Part shown: positions 47,130-59,531 of the stretch, in pieces
Numbering within the stretch: position 1 is the first letter of the stretch
Layout of the letters: each line of letters opens with the position of its first letter
Origin: Ambrosia x helenae
Lineage: Eukaryota; Streptophyta; Magnoliopsida; Asterales; Asteraceae
Length of the DNA stretch: 64,000 bases
Direction: 5' to 3'
Assembly (NCBI GenBank): GCA_030844895.1
Contig: CM061223.1
Location: 17,123,994 to 17,187,993 of the forward strand
Notes under the pieces: model-generated
Told to the model about the DNA's origin: nothing
Database searches by the model: none
Seen by the model: the letters and a program-made list of their open reading frames with translations, nothing else
Made by a program: the position numbers and the translations under genes

Positions 47130-49042
47130 CTACAGAAATTTCGCATACTTAGGCATCTGGGCGAAGGCCTCCACAAACGGGATGTTTATGTGTAGCTGTT
47201 TGAACAGCTCAAGGAATTTCCCGTATTGGGCCTCGTCCTTCTGTTTCCTAAGTCTGCTAGTGTACGGGACAAGAGGAGTGTAATCTGTGACTGGCTTCGG
47301 TAACTGTGCTGTACTTGCTGGGACTCGCCTAGCGTGCACCTCGTCCGAAGACTCAGTCTGGACCGTCTCAGTGATCGGTGGTGAGCCCGATGTGTCAGGT
47401 CCCGTGGTTTTACCACTCCTCGTCATTATGGCATTCACATGCCCCCTTGGATTTGGCTTAGTGTTGCCTGGGAGACCACCCTGCTGTCTCTCAGACATGA
47501 TCTGTGCCATCTGGCCAACCTGGTTCTCTATGGCCTACATCGACGCCTTTTGGCCCCTCATCTCTCCCTCATAATTCGTAAAGCGCTCCTCATGCTGCTG
47601 GTAGCGCTGCTCAACGATCTGATTTGTATTAGAGGTGTTGGTAAGGAGCTGAGACATCATTTCCTCCAGCTTAGACATACCATGAGGGGCGTGCTGCTGG
47701 GAGCTGCTCCCGGCGCCCTGGTTTTGGTATTGGTTCGGTCTCTGCTGGGACGATTGACCACGAGTCTGGTAATGTTGGTTGGACTGGTAAGGCTGTTGGT
47801 TGGACTGGTAAGGTTGTTGGGACTGGTGGGACTGTTGTGGTGTGGCGGCTCTCTACTGGAATCCGAGAGGGTTCTGGTTCGAAGTACCAGATCTCCACCC
47901 GAAGTTCGGGTGATTTCTCCAACCCGGATTATAAGTGTTACTGTAAGGGTTATTCTGGGGTCTCGTTTGATTACCCATGTAGTCCACTTCCTCGTGGCCT
48001 GTATACATCACCCCCTGAGCACACGAGCCAGGCTCGTGAGATACCCCGCACTCCACACACAAACAATCGGACTGCGCTACGTGTTGCTGAGAGTTATCGA
48101 ATCTCGTAGCCAGAGCCGCTATCTGTGCCGAAATCGTCGTATAGTTATCCACGGCATGCACACCAGCCTTGGCAGATGAAGACCTAGATCTATCATTCTG
48201 CCGGGATTTAGATTTTAGGGACGCCTTCTCAATAATGCTCCACGCTTCCCTAGGAGACTTTGTTCCGATGTCTCCCCCAGCGTATACATCAAGGCGTTCC
48301 TGAGACGCATACCCGAGTCCCTGATAAAAAGTTGGACCAAATGCCTTTTCGAAAGCTCATGGTGCGGGCAACTCAAGAGTAGGTCTTTAAATCTTTCCCA
48401 GGCCGTGTACAATGATTCATCGTCATCCTGACGAAAAGTCATGATGCGATTCCTCAATTTTTGTGTCTTTTCAGGAGGAAAATACTGCTGCATGAATTGT
48501 TGTGACAACTCTGCCCAAGTCGTGATCGACCCTGCGGGTTGTGACAGAAGCCAAGTCCGGGCTTTGTCCCGCAGTGAGAATGGGAAGAGTCGGAGACGGA
48601 TAGCATCATCGGAGATGCCTGTCATCTTAAAGGTTGCTAAAACCTCTAAGAATGCAGCAATATGTCGGCCTGGATCCTCGTGCTCCAGTCCACCGAATTG
48701 CACCGAGTTTTGTATCATATTCACGATACTAGATTTGATCTCGAAATGGTCCGCCAAAATAGCCGGACGGACAATACTCGGCGCGAGTCCATCTCCTCCT
48801 GGACGACCACTATCATTAAGCGGAATGTCGTCATCCGCCATGATAATGTCGCTGTGGGCGTCCGACCCGTTGTCGTCGGCCAGATCGTGCCTCGCCTCCT
48901 CAATTGGGATCTCAACAGTAGGAGCAGAAATAAGAATATCAGAAACAAGACGCAATTTATGAAGTCTAATCCGCTCGCTTCTCCTCAGGCGCCTTCGCTC
49001 CTCGTCAGAAAGATCACCAGAAGACCCAGGGTTTGTGGACAT
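47130..49042 (-). pseudogene. Athila-like gag
   Basis: The start was chosen at the ATG at 49042 (MSTNPGSSGDLSDEERRRLR), just after an acceptor-like TGCAG. The gag domain runs from about 48780 to 48260 (RLRLFPFSLRDKARTWLLSQ, YFPPEKTQKLRNRI). A zinc knuckle of the Athila form CX2CX3HX4C (CVECGVSHEPGSC) is near 48060. Gln/Asn-rich linker follows, then the pro-proximal LELFKQLHINIPFVEAFAQM near 47170. At least three frame changes interrupt it (near 48250, 47870 and 47560). Confidence 0.85.
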
Positions 49043-49622
49043 CAACCTGCATGTAAGAATGATACAGTTGCAATAGGCGAATATATGACAAACCCAAAAA
49101 GGCGATAAAAGACAGAAGAATAAATAAATGAAATAAAGAATCAATAAATTCATGCGAAAATAACGGAAAGCAAATATATTCAAGAAAATCAAATATAAAC
49201 AAATAGAATCAATAAAATGAACAGAAATAAGCAGACAAAGCCTAAAACTATACAAAGAATGAAATTAATAATTAGTCCGAATACGAACAAATAAATCTAA
49301 TTAATCAAATAATGAACAAATCAAATTCATAGACAAACCAATTAATCCAATATTCAATAAATTAAATCTATCAACATCCTAATGAACGAAAAATCAAATC
49401 AAACAATCCTATAAGCAGATAAATGAACGAATCTATATGCAACCTATAAACCAATCTAAAACTAATCCAAAATATCTACAGACAGATAAATTTAATAAAA
49501 ATTCAAATAATCATATATGCAAATAAATCAATGAAATAACGAATCAAAGAAGTATAAACAAGTATTCACAAGCATGTACACTGGTAAAAAGTTGACTCGG
49601 TTCGTTCCTAAAGCTCGTCGCG
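49043..49622 (-). other. Leader of the Athila-like element
   Basis: A very A-rich (T-rich on the sense strand) untranslated stretch between the primer site and gag. The frame extending to 49255 is hydrophobic by base composition only. Confidence 0.7.
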
Positions 49623-49640
49623 TCCCCGGCAACGGCGCCA
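49623..49640 (-). other. Primer binding site for tRNA-Asp
   Basis: TGGCGCCGTTGCCGGGGA on the minus strand is the complement of the 3' end of plant tRNA-Asp, five bases inside the 5' LTR. It is usual for Athila/Tat elements. Confidence 0.92.
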
Positions 49641-49645
49641 AAACT

Positions 49646-51305
49646 TGACGTGTGCGTAACTATACATATTTTACAATGGATTTTAACACACGTTTTGCTT
49701 TAATATTTATAAAAATGGTTTAGACATTAATATTAAAACACACACAATAGGGCAAGTGTACCCTGTCATATATGTAGTAACGTACAGATAAGAACCAGAT
49801 ATCGATCCATGGACGCGCGCGGAGCAATTGTACTAAAACTCTGTCCCCGATTTACCAGTAGGAAAAGATAAGTTTGAGTTTTGTTTAAGACTAAATTAAT
49901 TCTAAAACATATATTTAACATATGTAAGACTCCAAAATAGAAAAGATAACTATATAAACTATAATACGCCAATCCTAACATGTCATCTATATAAGAAATA
50001 AAGGCGTGATCAACATTCCCATTTTCCGACAGTTAGTGTCCCTTTCGGGCATCCTAACATGACAACTATATGGAAAGCTAACACGAATACACACGTTAGC
50101 CACCTCAAGTCGTTCATTAGCGCGCAGCTGATATGATCTCATGTGAATCTTTAAAGAAGGGTTAGTATCACCTTTCGGGAGTCCTCAACCGCACTAGCAA
50201 AGGAAAGCAATATCGAATACACAATACGACCACCGAGACTAGCATAAAGTAGAGCATTTCACAACCTATTCCATTTTACTAACTTTGAACACAAATCTAC
50301 TAAGATCGCTATTTCTACCAAAATAACTAGCAAAGATCATTAACCGTGTCAAAGATTAGTAACAACACCATTAAGCTTTTTAAACTCTTTTACGTGCCGG
50401 TAAACATTTATAATCATTATCCGAGTGACTTTAACCAAACCAATACCCGGTTACAGTTTCATGGTGTAAACTTTATTAACAAGTTAACTAGTTTACTACC
50501 GGACGATTAAACGGACGGTTTTCTCAACAAGTAATCCGCCTAACACATTCGATAATCATCAAAGTCATCCGAACACAACTATAAATCTATCAACAATGAA
50601 ACAAGGTTGCATTATGATCATCAAGATTCAAACATGAAAAACGCCAAATTTATACAAAACTTGATTTCACGCAAATGATTGTTTTAACTACTAACTAATA
50701 CTAATGTTCTTGCCCGTAGGCGTACGATTAACTAAAATAACATCAATGTAGCAAACAAAATCAGATTTGGATCTAAGAAAGCTTAAAGGATCAAACCATA
50801 AGATTGCTAAAGAGATGGATTGGGTGATGAAGGATGGATCGGATGGATTCCCGAGCTTGTTCCACGCCTATGCAGCACTTCGTTAGCCCCGAAAATCGCC
50901 AGAAATCGCCCCCCAAAGATCCAATAATCGATCAGTGGACTGAATGGGAGTTTTAAAGAAGAACAGGGCCTTCGAGCGGCCGCTCGAAGCCTGTGAGCGG
51001 CCGCTCACTTTACAGACAAGTGGACCAGTTGCTCGATTGCTGACGTAGGCCTTCTAGAATGTTTCTGGAAATATCAGGATGAGCGAGCGGCCGCTCGAAG
51101 CCTCCGAGCGGCCGTTCACAGGACCCGAGGTCCTGTTTGCGCGCCGAAAATTGCGTTTTTCCTTCAGTTATGCTTCCGGGACATCGTTTAAGACCTGAAA
51201 CTGCAAAGATACCAAAATAAGCACCAATTCCTGTGTATAAGGTCAAAAACGTCTGAAAACGGGAGTTAAACGGGGACTTTTATATGTGTAAATTAACGTA
51301 TATCA
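49646..51305 (-). repeat. 5' LTR of the Athila-like element
   Basis: Near-identical to 37318-38975. Palindrome pairs are at 50970-51008 and 51084-51117; in the last one the right arm has a C-to-T change, so this copy is no longer symmetric. Confidence 0.94.
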
Positions 51306-53316
51306 GGAGGCTCTTCAGCTGTTTGTATGTTGGAAGTGTTAACTACTGAAGTGTTGATAGAAGTGTCAACTACTGAAGGATTGTCTTCAGTACTTTTAGA
51401 GTCATCAGCAGTTTCTTCATTTTGGCCTTGGGAAGTTTCAACTTCAACTTCAGTTCCAGAGAAAAGCCTTTGTTGATCTTTTTTTTTTGTTTTTGGGCTT
51501 TCTCTAGAAGTTGTTGTTCCTGTAGAGCCACTCTTGCCTTTATCCTGGCTTCCAGTGACTCCTTAGGTTCCTTAATCTTCTCCCTCTTTTTGGCTTCATC
51601 CACTTTTGGAAGCCTGCTAGGTTTGGAAGTTCTACCAGTGAGTTCAGCAAGCTGTCTTGAGTTGTTGTCTATTTTATTGTACAGAAGATGCCACTTTAGG
51701 GGAATCAGGTATCAAGTGGACTTTAACCTGATCTGGTGTGACCAGCTCTTTAAGCTTAGAGACACCAGGTGCAGGACCTTCACTAGCAGCCGTCAATTCA
51801 ATTTTGGTGGAGTGTGAATCATCATCCAAATCAATGGAATCATCTGAATCCCTGCTTACTTCCTCAATGAGGACAGTATCAGTTATATCATGAGCTGGGC
51901 TCAAACCAGTTGTCTCATGTACCTCTTGTTCTTGGTTCAGAGGATTTCCTACCTCAGGCATTAAACCTTCATCAGTAGTTGCCACAAGTGAGGTCTTAGC
52001 AATGTTACTTATTTCCTCAGATCCACCAGTAGGTGGTATATGAGTAGTAGCAGCCTCAAATGTACCTAAAGTCTCTAAGTTTGGGCTTAGAGACCCTGGT
52101 TCATCCTCATCTCTTGGGTTAGGGCTATGGACATCCACATCCATGTCAAGTTCTGATGGTATGTCCCCTGTTTGATGTGGTTGTTGGGGACTGACATGCT
52201 CTAATGGGATGTTCTCTTTTAGCCCAGAGAGAAGTTTGGCAATTTCAAGGGCTTTAGGTTCAGAAATTTGTGGTGCTGGTTCAGTAGTTTGGTCTAAGGG
52301 TTCAGCAGTTTCAAAAGAAGAGTCAATGGGGATTGTTTTCTTAAATTTCTTTCTTTTGAAAAGTATTGTGATTGGTGCTCTAGTGGGGGTTTAAGATGGA
52401 TGAGACTGAGAGGATGTTTCAGTCACATCTTTATCAAGTGCAGATTGCACATTAGCAAGTTCAGGCATCTCAACTTCCTGAACTGCCTTTCTTTTAAGGC
52501 TGGTGGGTTTTTGTTTTTGCTGTTTAGGTTTCTTGGCCTTTTTGGGTGAAGGTTTGGAAGATGAGGGTTCCTTTGGACTGTTGTGTGTTCCCCTTGGTCA
52601 TCTTCTGGCCAGGCAGCCGGTTTATTGTGCCTAGAGTATGCTTGTGAGGTTAATGGGTTTAAAACAGTTGTTTTACCCACAAGCACCTCTTCTCCAAGTT
52701 CCTTTATTATGCATTTCATAATAACCCTTGGATACAACAAAAACTTCTTTTTAGAATTGAGAAGATGTAACACCAACTCATTAAAGAAAAGTGCTGATGC
52801 CCTGAATTTTGTTTCATTCACAATGGAATGAAACATAGGTTGAAAAGTAGAGGGCATCTGATAATAAGATCCAGTTTTTGGACTCAAACACATTATAATG
52901 TAATGAAACAAAAGTTTATATTTTGGTTCAAAAAATTTCTTAAAAATGGTTGCATGTGAGAGAGTACCTTGGTAACGACACTCTATCATGGTCATATGAA
53001 TTTCAGAGTTTGGAAATTGATCTGGGGCACCCACATCATCTAGACCCAGTCTAATCCCCAAAGTTTCTGGTGTGATTGCCATTCTTCTCCCTTGGATGGT
53101 TGAATTGAGGGAAATCACCTGATCATTCACTGTCACCGTCTCCGCATTAGCCCAGAACTCATTCAGAGTTTCAGTGTGGATTGGAGGATAAATGGTGAAG
53201 GCAGTGAAATATTGGGATTTAACGACTAAATCAATAATTTCGTCGTATTGGGACCAGGCTTCATGTTTCTCAAAGTAGCCTCTTTGATTGTGTCCCTGTT
53301 TCAGTATTAGAGCCAT
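51306..53316 (-). pseudogene. SIRE-like extra ORF, N-terminal part
   Basis: It starts at ATG 53316. LNEFWANAETVTVND, then RRMAITPETLGIRLGLDD, HYIIMCLSPKTGSYYQ and RASALFFNELVLHLLNSKKK form a folded domain common in the post-pol ORF of plant SIRE-like Copia elements (by memory, of the 'putative plant transposon protein' type). A frameshift lies near 52430, and more stops after 51674. The Asp/Ser-rich middle (52144-51674) and Lys-rich segment (51603-51370) lead to the GGAGG insertion site. Confidence 0.7.
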
Positions 53317-53768
53317 GTGGTTTGTGTGTGTGTGGATCGAACAGTATTTTTGCAGGTTAAGGGTTTGAGAGTGTTTTTGAGAGATAAGGAGGGAATTTTG
53401 CTTTTTGAATGGATAAGTGTTGGAAAAGGTGTTTATCAGAAGTTTGTAACCGCCCTAGGTCAAGCATCTGAAGTGGGAAATGTCTGATTTGCCCTTAATG
53501 ACAAAACTGCTGATGAAGAACAATTATCATCAGTAGTTCCCATTTTCTCTTCAGTAGTTTGTTAACAACTGATGAGAATGTTTATAAACACTTTATTCAT
53601 AACTTCTGAAGATTATTTTATCAGAAGTTACTCATTTTTCAGAAAATATTCCCATACTGATGTTTTTGTTCATCAGTAGTTTCTTTCTTTTTGTTTTTCA
53701 GAAGTTTTTGGTCTAAAAACAGATGTAAGTGAAAAACAAAATATGTGCAGAGAAAATAAAAGAAACAC
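53317..53768 (-). other. Spacer between SIRE-like pol and the extra ORF
   Basis: Noncoding. It contains repeated TCAGTAGTT / AACTTCTGA-type motifs and a 10-bp hairpin TAACTTCTGA...TCAGAAGTTA (53600-53630). Confidence 0.7.
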
Positions 53769-55781
53769 TTACAAATTTAGCATCCTAAGCATGGACACTA
53801 ACTTCTGAAATGTTGATGTGTCAAGGGGTTTAGTGAATATGTCAGCTATCTGATTAGCTGTTGTCACATGCTTCACTTCAATCTTGCCTTTTTCATAGCA
53901 ATCCCTGATGAAATGATACCTGATTTCAATGTGTTTAGTTTTTGAGAACTGAACAGGATTTTGAATGATGCTAATGGCAGATTTGCTTTCTACAAGCAAT
54001 GGTGTCTTGGTTTCTTTAATTCCATAATCAAGAAGTTGATATTGGAGCCATTGTATCTGTGATGTACAACTTGCAGCTGCAATGTATTTAGCTTCAGCAG
54101 TTGAAGTTGCAACATATGTTTGTTTCTTTGATTGCCAGGACACTAGACAGTTTCCCAAGAATTGACAACCACCAGATGTTGATTTTCTTGACATTTTGCA
54201 CCCTGCATAGTCACTATCTGAAAAAGCTGATAACTTGGTATTGCTTGAAGCAGGATACCAAATTCCAAGTGTAGGAGTTCCTTTCAAATATCTGAAGATT
54301 CTTTTGACTGCAATGAGGTGTGATTCCCTATGAGCTGATTGATATCTAGCACAGACACATGTTGAAAACATAATATCTGGTCTAGAAGCAGTTAGATACA
54401 AAAGGGAACCTATCATACATCTACACATGGTTTGATCAACCTGTTTTCCTTGATCATCTGGTTCAATTTTTGTGGTAGGTGTCATGGGAGTGGAACATGA
54501 TTTACAGTCTTGTAAAGAAAATTTGTTCAATAATTCTTTAACATATTTTGTTTGATGTATAAAATTTCCATTAGTTTGTTGTTTAATCGGCAGTCCTAAA
54601 AAGTACTGCAGTTCTCCCATTGTACTCATCTCAAATTTTGATTGCATGAGTTTCTTAAATTCATCACACAATTTTGTGTTTGTTGAACCAAATATGATAT
54701 CATCAACATAAATTTGAACAAGTAAGACATGATTTTCAACATTTTTAATGAAAAGAGTTTTATCAATGGAGCCTCTTGTAAAGTTATTTTTGAGAAAAAA
54801 GTTGGAAAGTGTTTCATACCAGGCTCTTGGAGCCTGTTTTAGCCCATAAAGAGCTTTGTCTAGTTTGTACACCCACTCAGGATGAGAAGGATCCTCAAAC
54901 CCAGGTGGCTGACAAACATACACTTCCTCTTTGATTTTTCCATACAAAAATGCACTCTTAACATCCATTTGAAAAACTTTTATTTTGTTGGAAATGGCAT
55001 AGGCCAGAAATAACCTGAAGGCCTCAAGCCTTGCAACTGGAGCAAAGGTTTCATCATAATCAATTCCCTCTTCTTGAGAGTAACCTTGTACCACCAGTCT
55101 TGCCTTGTTCTTAATGATCATACCAGCTTCATCTTGTTTGTTCCTAAAAACCCATCTTGTGCCAATTGGTAGCTTGTTTGGTGGTAAGGGACAGATTTCC
55201 CAAACCTGTTGCTTTTTTAACTGAAGCAACTCATCTTGCATAGCTTCCACCCAATTGTTGTCTTTGAGGGCTTCTTGGTACTTCTTAGGTTCCAACTGAG
55301 AAATGAATGCTGAGAAGAAGCAAAAGTTGGAAAGCTGGTTTCTTGTGAGAACACCTGATGCAATATCACCCATGATTTGTTCCAATGGATGATCTTTGTG
55401 TTCAATCGGTTGTTGTAAACCACTGATAGGTGTAGGTGGCTCTTGTACTTCATCAAACAAACCACTGAGGTTTATAATGTCTGGTTCAGCTGTTTGAACA
55501 TCTTCAGTAGTTGTAGGAGCTGAAGCAGATGTTTGAGTTTGTACATCAGCAGCCGTTGAATCAGAAGTTTGTGAAACTTCTGAAGGTTTGAAAGTTGACT
55601 TAATGACTGTATTAGGAGTCCATGGTGCTGGATCCTCATCATCAAACCTTTGATCACCATAATAAGTAGGTTTAGATGAAGTAACAGTCTTTTCAGGTCC
55701 AAAGTGGAAGCTGTCAAGGTCAAAGAGTTCAGCAGGATATGCTGGAATAAGAGTGTGGTTTTGACTCATTGAACTTGACAT
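53769..55781 (-). pseudogene. SIRE-like reverse transcriptase and RNase H
   Basis: This is a single open frame of 670 codons, the best preserved part. A linker (to about 55300) precedes RT: WVEAMQDELLQLKKQQVWEI, KARLVVQGYSQEEGIDYDET, IYVDDIIFGSTN (YVDD catalytic site near 54680). RNase H follows with SDSDYAG, AEAKYIA and DIFTKPL near the end. A frameshift near 55750 separates it from integrase. Confidence 0.9.
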
Positions 55782-57080
55782 TCAGTGTTTCTTCTACTAT
55801 CTTGGTTCTTGAATTAAAAACCTTGTAGGCTTTTCTAGTGGAAGAATAACCAAGAAAGTAACTTGAGTCAACTTTAGAAGCAAACTTTGAAATAGAGTCT
55901 TTAATGTTTAGAATGAAACATTGACATCCAAAAGCCCTGAAAAAGGAGATAAGGGGCTTCATGCCATGAAGAACTTCATAGGTAGTCTTGGAGTGTCTCT
56001 TGTTGACAAGGACTCTATTTTGAACATAACATGCAGTGTTAACTGCTTCAGCCCAGAAATACAATGGTAGGCCTGAATTAGCTAACATAGTTCTTGCTGG
56101 TTCAATCAATGTTCTGTTCTTCCTTTCTACCACACCATTTTGTTCAGGAGTTTAGGGAACACTGAATTGTCTAATAATCCCTTTAGACAAACAGAATTCA
56201 TTCAGAGTTTTGTTCCTGAACTCTCTCCCATTATCACTTCTAATGGCTTTGACAGATAGAGAATATTGTTTCTCTACTTGTAGAATGAAGAACTTGATGA
56301 TTTCAGCTGCCTCATCCTTGGAGAATAAGAAGAATACCCATGTGAATCTTGAATAGTCATCAATGATGACCAAGCAGTACTTCTTCTTACCAAGGCTCAT
56401 GATTTTACTGGCCCAAATAAGCCCATATGGAGTAGTTGAAGACATGCAGTTGTTTTTGATTCTTCAATAGACTTATAGGAGGACTTATGCTGCTTTCCCT
56501 TTAAACAGGATACACAGTGTTCTTGACACTGGTATACTTTTAAGGGTAGACCTCTGACCAAGCCCATTTTTGTGACTTTATTTATGGTTTTAAAGTTCAC
56601 ATGGCCAAGTCTCCTGTGCCAGAGATCAGTCTCTGAAGTTGATGCCTTTGAGAAGAAACAGGCAGTGTTGTTCAGTACTTTGTCCTTTTCAATGTCCACT
56701 GCATAGACATTGCCACATCTTTTGGCTATCAACAAAGTATGATCTTCAATGATCTTCTCTATCAACTTCTGGCCTTCTGGTGATATGATCTTGCATGCTG
56801 TCTTTGTGAAAAAGGAAGAATATCCTTTATCACACATCTGAGACACACTTAGCAAGTTGTACTCAAGGTTTTCAACCAGATTGACCTTGTCAAACTGTAT
56901 TTTGCCAGAGGAGACATTGCCATGTCCTAGCACATAACCCTTAGCATTATTCCCAAAGGATACAGATCCTTCTCTTTGACTGATAAAGTTGTTTATCAGG
57001 TATCTGCATCCTGTCATGTGCATTGAGCCTCCACTGTCAACATACCAAATGCTATTTAAGCCTCTGGAGACCCTCTGCAC
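55729..57080 (-). pseudogene. SIRE-like protease and integrase
   Basis: The protease WYVDSGGSMHMTG (about 57040) keeps its catalytic DSG. The gag-pre-integrase finger reads LWHRRLGHVNFKTI...CVSCLKGKQ near 56620. The integrase core has DDYSRFTWVFFL and RSDNGREF, a stop TAA at 56152-56154, then EQNGVVERKNRTL with the Glu. The D,D,E set is present apart from the break. The start at 57080 is GTG by frame only; the frame shifts from the upstream gag near 57090. Confidence 0.88.
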
Positions 57081-57628
57081 AAAGTAGCAAATTAGTTAGA
57101 TTTAGGAACCCAAGCCAGTTTGGCTTTGGGTTTGCTCTTGAGAACATTAAAAGTTTGTTCTTGACCAGGTTGAGGAATCCATGTCTTTTTGGCAATAGAT
57201 TTTTCATTAATAGCAATGGTGGTATCCTTTTGAGGACCACCATCAACCTTGGTCATCAGTAGTTGTACCATATTCATGAGATCTTTTATCTCAGCAGTTT
57301 ATGAAACTGCTGATGATGTAGGTCTAACTACTGAAAGAGAATTTTGAGAAAAAGATTTTTGTTGAGATTTCATCTTTTTCTGAGAAAAGGAGTTTGCTGG
57401 TTGTTGTTTCTTGAGAGAAAAAGTTTCTTCAAAATCATTTTTGATTTGTTTTCCCACAACCAGTTGTGAAATTTTCTTGTTGTACTGAATTCCTTTTCTA
57501 TATCTGCAAAATTCTGTCTTGTGGTTAAACAGACCACAGATTTCACATTCTTTTGCCTTTTCCTTTTCATTTAAAGGCAAAATTCTGTCTTGTGGTTAAA
57601 CAGACCACCGACCACAAATTTCACATTC
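57081..57628 (-). pseudogene. SIRE-like gag C-terminus with duplicated zinc-knuckle segment
   Basis: A zinc knuckle CEICGLFNHKTEFC is near 57545-57500. The segment GCAAAATTCTGTCTTGTGG... occurs at 57506 and again at 57577, a 71-base tandem duplication that repeats the end of the knuckle. A TAA at 57300-57302 sits in the loop of a perfect hairpin (57291-57313). IPQPGQEQTFNVLKSKPKA and AWVPKSN follow before the frameshift. The gag N-terminus is absent. Confidence 0.75.
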
Positions 57629-59476
57629 TGTGCAAGACTCCGTGCGCCTAGTCCATTAACTGCTACCTTAGCGACCTGAGAAAACATGCCAAAAATGTCA
57701 ACATATAATGCTGGTGAGTTCACATGTTTTCTTTAATAAAAGAGTTGTTATAAGTTTGAAACGATCATTCCCGTTACTACTAGGTTATAAGAACGTTAGC
57801 TAGATGTTAAGTGTTTTTACTACTACGGTTGGGAACCCATTACTAAACATGTACCAATGTTGAATCCAGCCCAGATTGACTGGGTTACCGATGACTCGAT
57901 AACCTGAGAGTTAGAGACAATATGCACCCGCCCGGCATCCCCGCCGTCGGGTGGGGTTTGTGAGGCCCAATAGATCTATCCACATTTCCCTCGTTGTGCA
58001 TCCCCGCACATTCATGGTTTCCCATGGGACTTTCCGTAAAAGCCGTATAGTAACATGAAGTAATCATAGTATAACATGACCTTTAATAAGTAAGCAAGTA
58101 GCATGTTTCTCCCCGAAAGCAAAACGGTAAAAGTGGGGCTGTGACACTCACCTTAGATTGCGTTACTTGAAAACAGTTAAGTAATTATGCTATGATAGCC
58201 CCAAATAGCAGCGACCTATCATAAGATGTGTATAAGTATCCGGACTAATAACCCACAGGTTAACTAGTCCCCGAATGTCCAGACCATAACCATAAACGTT
58301 TGAAAACACCTTTGACTGTTAAACCGACCGTACCAGACAAGACTCAACATCCCATTGGTGACCTGACATCTCACGTGTTAGACGAATACAAGACATCATG
58401 CAACATATGCAATTAAACACTTAATACGCGTAAGAGTTCACCTAGTCTAGCATAACGCTCAATTAACACATAAATAAGTCCGAACACGTGTTACCAAGTC
58501 ATTGAACGTATCCGGGGTTCCTATCATGTTCCTAGGTGTCAAATCATGTTCCGGGATGTCAAAATACGCTTACGACAGCAGTACACGCGACTAGGAAACT
58601 ATAGTCAATTAGGAAAAGTCAACTGGTGAATAGGGGAAAGTCAACAGGCGAATGGGGGCTAATCGCCTGATACATCAGGCGATTAGAATCCTATTCGCCC
58701 CCTGTGTTGCTGTCGCGCATTTTCGCATGTTAAACCCTCCAAATCAGATCCGAAACATGTAAAAACATCCAACATCAAACCTAAACCATTAACCAACCCA
58801 TTCCAAGCAAAAACCCCCAATTTACCTCTGCTCTAACGGCCTCGGTGCGATTATTTCCAAAAATGGCAAAGTACTAGGTTTCATTAACTATGAAATCTTC
58901 CCTTAAATGGTAAATACCAGATTACACCTCACATAACTTGCAATCATCATCTCTATGTTATAATATCATTCTAGTGTGATTCCTAACAACAAACAAGCAA
59001 TGAATCATATCATAACATCCTAATTCTTCAAGAATCATCCAAATGGGTCAAAATGTATACTTTCATCAAAACACTATAACAATAGCTCAAACCCTTAGAT
59101 AATCATCCTAATAACTCCTACACATCAGAAGTACATCAATTCATAGAAACATTCATATTATAACCACCAAAAATCCTCATATGCATAAATACTTCACATA
59201 TAGCAACTATTATGGTGTAGACTTGTTTTAGAAGTCATTTCAAAGGTTTTTAAAGACACATACTTAGCAAAACAAGGTCTGGACTTTTGGGGAACCAAAA
59301 CAATAACATTACAAAGGTTTGGGATGAAGAACACACCTTGGATTTTATCAAAGAAAGGTGTGTTAGCTTGGAAATGGTGAGTTTTGAAGCAAAAAAGTTC
59401 TAGAAGTGTTTTGAGGTGTGTGGAGGCTTAGGATCTGTTAGGGTTGCACTAAGGGTGTTTGGGGAGTCAAGGGTTG

Positions 59477-59484
59477 TATTTATA
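59477..59484 (-). promoter_or_regulatory. TATA box in the LTR-like remnant
   Basis: TATAAATA on the minus strand, about 35 bases from the palindrome cluster at 59532. Confidence 0.5.
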
Positions 59485-59531
59485 GGTGTTTTGACTCGTG
59501 CATAACAGGTCAGGCGAGTAGGGGAGCTGAT

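Larger units (their letters stand above)
37318..51305 (-). mobile_element. Athila-like Ty3/gypsy element, complete, TSD GGAGG
   Basis: It has two LTRs of 1658 and 1660 bp (37318-38975 and 49646-51305), TG...CA ends, a tRNA-Asp primer site at 49623-49640 and a purine tract at 38976-38991. GGAGG is at 37313-37317 and 51306-51310. Gag, protease with DLGA/ELGA, FMDD reverse transcriptase, RNase H and integrase are followed by a separate ATHILA-type ORF. The LTRs differ at roughly a dozen to fifteen positions by eye (about 0.8%), so insertion is recent compared with the other nested elements. Several frameshifts and stops interrupt the coding region. Confidence 0.93.
35410..57628 (-). mobile_element. 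SIRE/Maximus-like Copia element, 5' end missing, split by an Athila-like element
   Basis: On the minus strand it has a gag zinc knuckle, protease, integrase, reverse transcriptase and RNase H in Copia order. A long extra ORF lies downstream of pol, then a purine tract and an LTR with a TATA box. An extra ORF after pol is typical of SIRE-type Copia elements. The extra ORF is interrupted at 37318-51305 by an Athila-like element with target duplication GGAGG; removing that insertion and one GGAGG joins the reading frame. The gag N-terminus, leader and 5' LTR are absent: sequence changes character at about 57629. Several stops and frameshifts make it inactive. Confidence 0.85.

Noticed and set aside
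47439..48179. 246-codon plus-strand frame
   Set aside because: It is antisense to the Athila-like gag, with Leu/Val-rich composition expected from the complement of that coding region.
38641..51117. NotI sites as cloning-linker contamination
   Set aside because: They occur at the same places in both LTRs, have several different symmetric flanks, and some are mutated. They belong to the element.
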